This document shows, piece after piece, positions 14,307 to 14,908 of a DNA stretch of 14,908 nt. The first letter of the stretch is position 1; each line of letters starts with the position of its first letter. A model generated the notes under the pieces. The model searched no databases. It was not told the origin of the DNA and saw only the letters and a program-made list of their open reading frames with translations. The position numbers and the translations under genes are program-made. This stretch comes from Bacteroidota bacterium (GTDB taxonomy: Bacteria; Bacteroidota; Bacteroidia; JAADEI01). The DNA is taken from NCBI GenBank assembly GCA_024280615.1, contig JAJRPU010000227.1, positions 1-14,908 of the forward strand, read 5' to 3'.

Positions 14307-14908
14307 AATAATAATAGGAGGAACATTACCTTTCCTTTTTGCATATTCTCAAAACGTTGGAATTGGACAACCTAATCCAGCTAGCAAGCTTTCTATTTCA
14401 GGTAATGTCTCAATAGGAACAACTTTTTCAATCCTAACCGCTCCTCAAAATGGGTTGATAGTAGAAGGAAAGACAGGAATCGGAAACGAAACTCCTTACT
14501 TTACATTTGATGTGTGGACTAACGTTGCTAACGATGGAATCAGAGTTTATAGCGACACAGCTACCCATTTCGTTATTGAAGCTGCATCTGGATTTATGTG
14601 CCAACTCGGCTTTTTCCATGAAATCCCCACAGTAGTCCCACGCTTCACTATCGGAGTTACTGCTGATAGCTCCTGGCTATCATTAAGTATTTTTGATGAT
14701 GTGGGTTCGTGGGCAGGTCCTTCTTTTGCTATGTTGCGAGACAACGGATTTATAGCCCTCAATCAGAACTGGAATGTAGGATATCGTCTAACTCTTGATA
14801 ACATAGCAGGACCACAGGGTCAAGCAATTGCAAACGCCTGGTTAGTATATTCAGACAAGCGTCTTAAAAGTCATATTAAGCCCATTTCCATTGATTCCGC
14901 TAAACAAA
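14290..14908 (+). CDS. Second S74-chaperone fibre protein, cut by window edge
   Basis: The frame is open from the ATG at 14290 to the end of the window (206 residues seen). Residues 1-21 form a signal peptide ending AYSQ. Residues 22-65 match residues 21-64 of the preceding gene at 34 of 44 positions, starting NVGIGQPNPASKLSISGN. The middle (about 66-165) shares nothing obvious with its neighbour. Similarity resumes at AGPQGQAIANAWLVYSD, leading into the S74 chaperone domain with Ser188 and Lys193; the GFIAQE part lies beyond the edge. The start lies in the last codons of the preceding gene, 17 bases of overlap, which suggests coupled translation. Both starts sit in the same 12-base context AGCGATGAGGCA. 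It is a tandem duplicate with an exchanged or fast-changing middle. Confidence 0.87.
   Translation, partial: MRQTIKIIIGGTLPFLFAYSQNVGIGQPNPASKLSISGNVSIGTTFSILTAPQNGLIVEGKTGIGNETPYFTFDVWTNVANDGIRVYSDTATHFVIEAASGFMCQLGFFHEIPTVVPRFTIGVTADSSWLSLSIFDDVGSWAGPSFAMLRDNGFIALNQNWNVGYRLTLDNIAGPQGQAIANAWLVYSDKRLKSHIKPISIDSAKQ

Noticed and set aside
14316..14321. Perfect AGGAGG Shine-Dalgarno-like sequence soon after the stop of the first fibre gene
   Set aside because: No ATG, GTG or TTG lies at a proper distance in the right frame; the bases encode part of the signal peptide of the second fibre protein (start at 14290).
13380..14908. Prophage tail-fibre region
   Set aside because: S74 domains occur in phages, but both proteins have Sec signal peptides and no phage structural or lysis gene is near; neighbours are T9SS cargo.

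Overview
The window looks like chromosomal DNA of a member of the Bacteroidota. Several secreted proteins carry C-terminal tails of the type IX secretion (T9SS) class, one carries SprB-type repeats, an LPS-export ATPase is present, clear Shine-Dalgarno sites are scarce, and short intergenic gaps hold copies of the Bacteroidota promoter -7 element TAnnTTTG. Genus cannot be told. Composition is AT-rich throughout, with short gaps and overlapping genes. No rRNA, tRNA, CRISPR array or intact mobile element was seen.

Left part (1-5565): after a 267-base gene-poor edge that seems to hold the frameshifted remnant of an IS1-like transposase, five minus-strand genes form a tight set transcribed leftward: bcp (thiol peroxidase), recJ (ssDNA exonuclease), lptB (LPS transport ATPase), a radical SAM/SPASM enzyme of unknown substrate, and metK (SAM synthetase). 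They overlap or are separated by 7 to 32 bases, so one operon from a promoter before bcp is likely, with a possible extra promoter directly before metK.

Middle part (5606-7044): divergent from bcp across only 40 bases lie osmC (peroxide/thiol stress) and nfi (endonuclease V), which share one base. A small conserved-looking protein of unknown function converges on nfi with a 9-base overlap. Peroxide detoxification and DNA repair genes therefore sit on both sides of one very short control region.

Right part (7187-14908): a block of secreted proteins. A T9SS cargo of 559 residues is read leftward, and divergent from it (81-base gap with a -7 element for each direction) is a secreted esterase of the PHB depolymerase/LpqC type. 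Next come a 1014-residue protein with six SprB-like repeats and a T9SS tail, a strong terminator, and two tandem paralogous genes for secreted fibre-like proteins ending in the peptidase S74 intramolecular chaperone domain. The second of these is cut by the window edge. The pair keep their N-terminal and chaperone-side sequences but differ completely in the middle, the most interesting feature of the window: it looks like a modular, possibly expanding, family of self-processing surface fibres.
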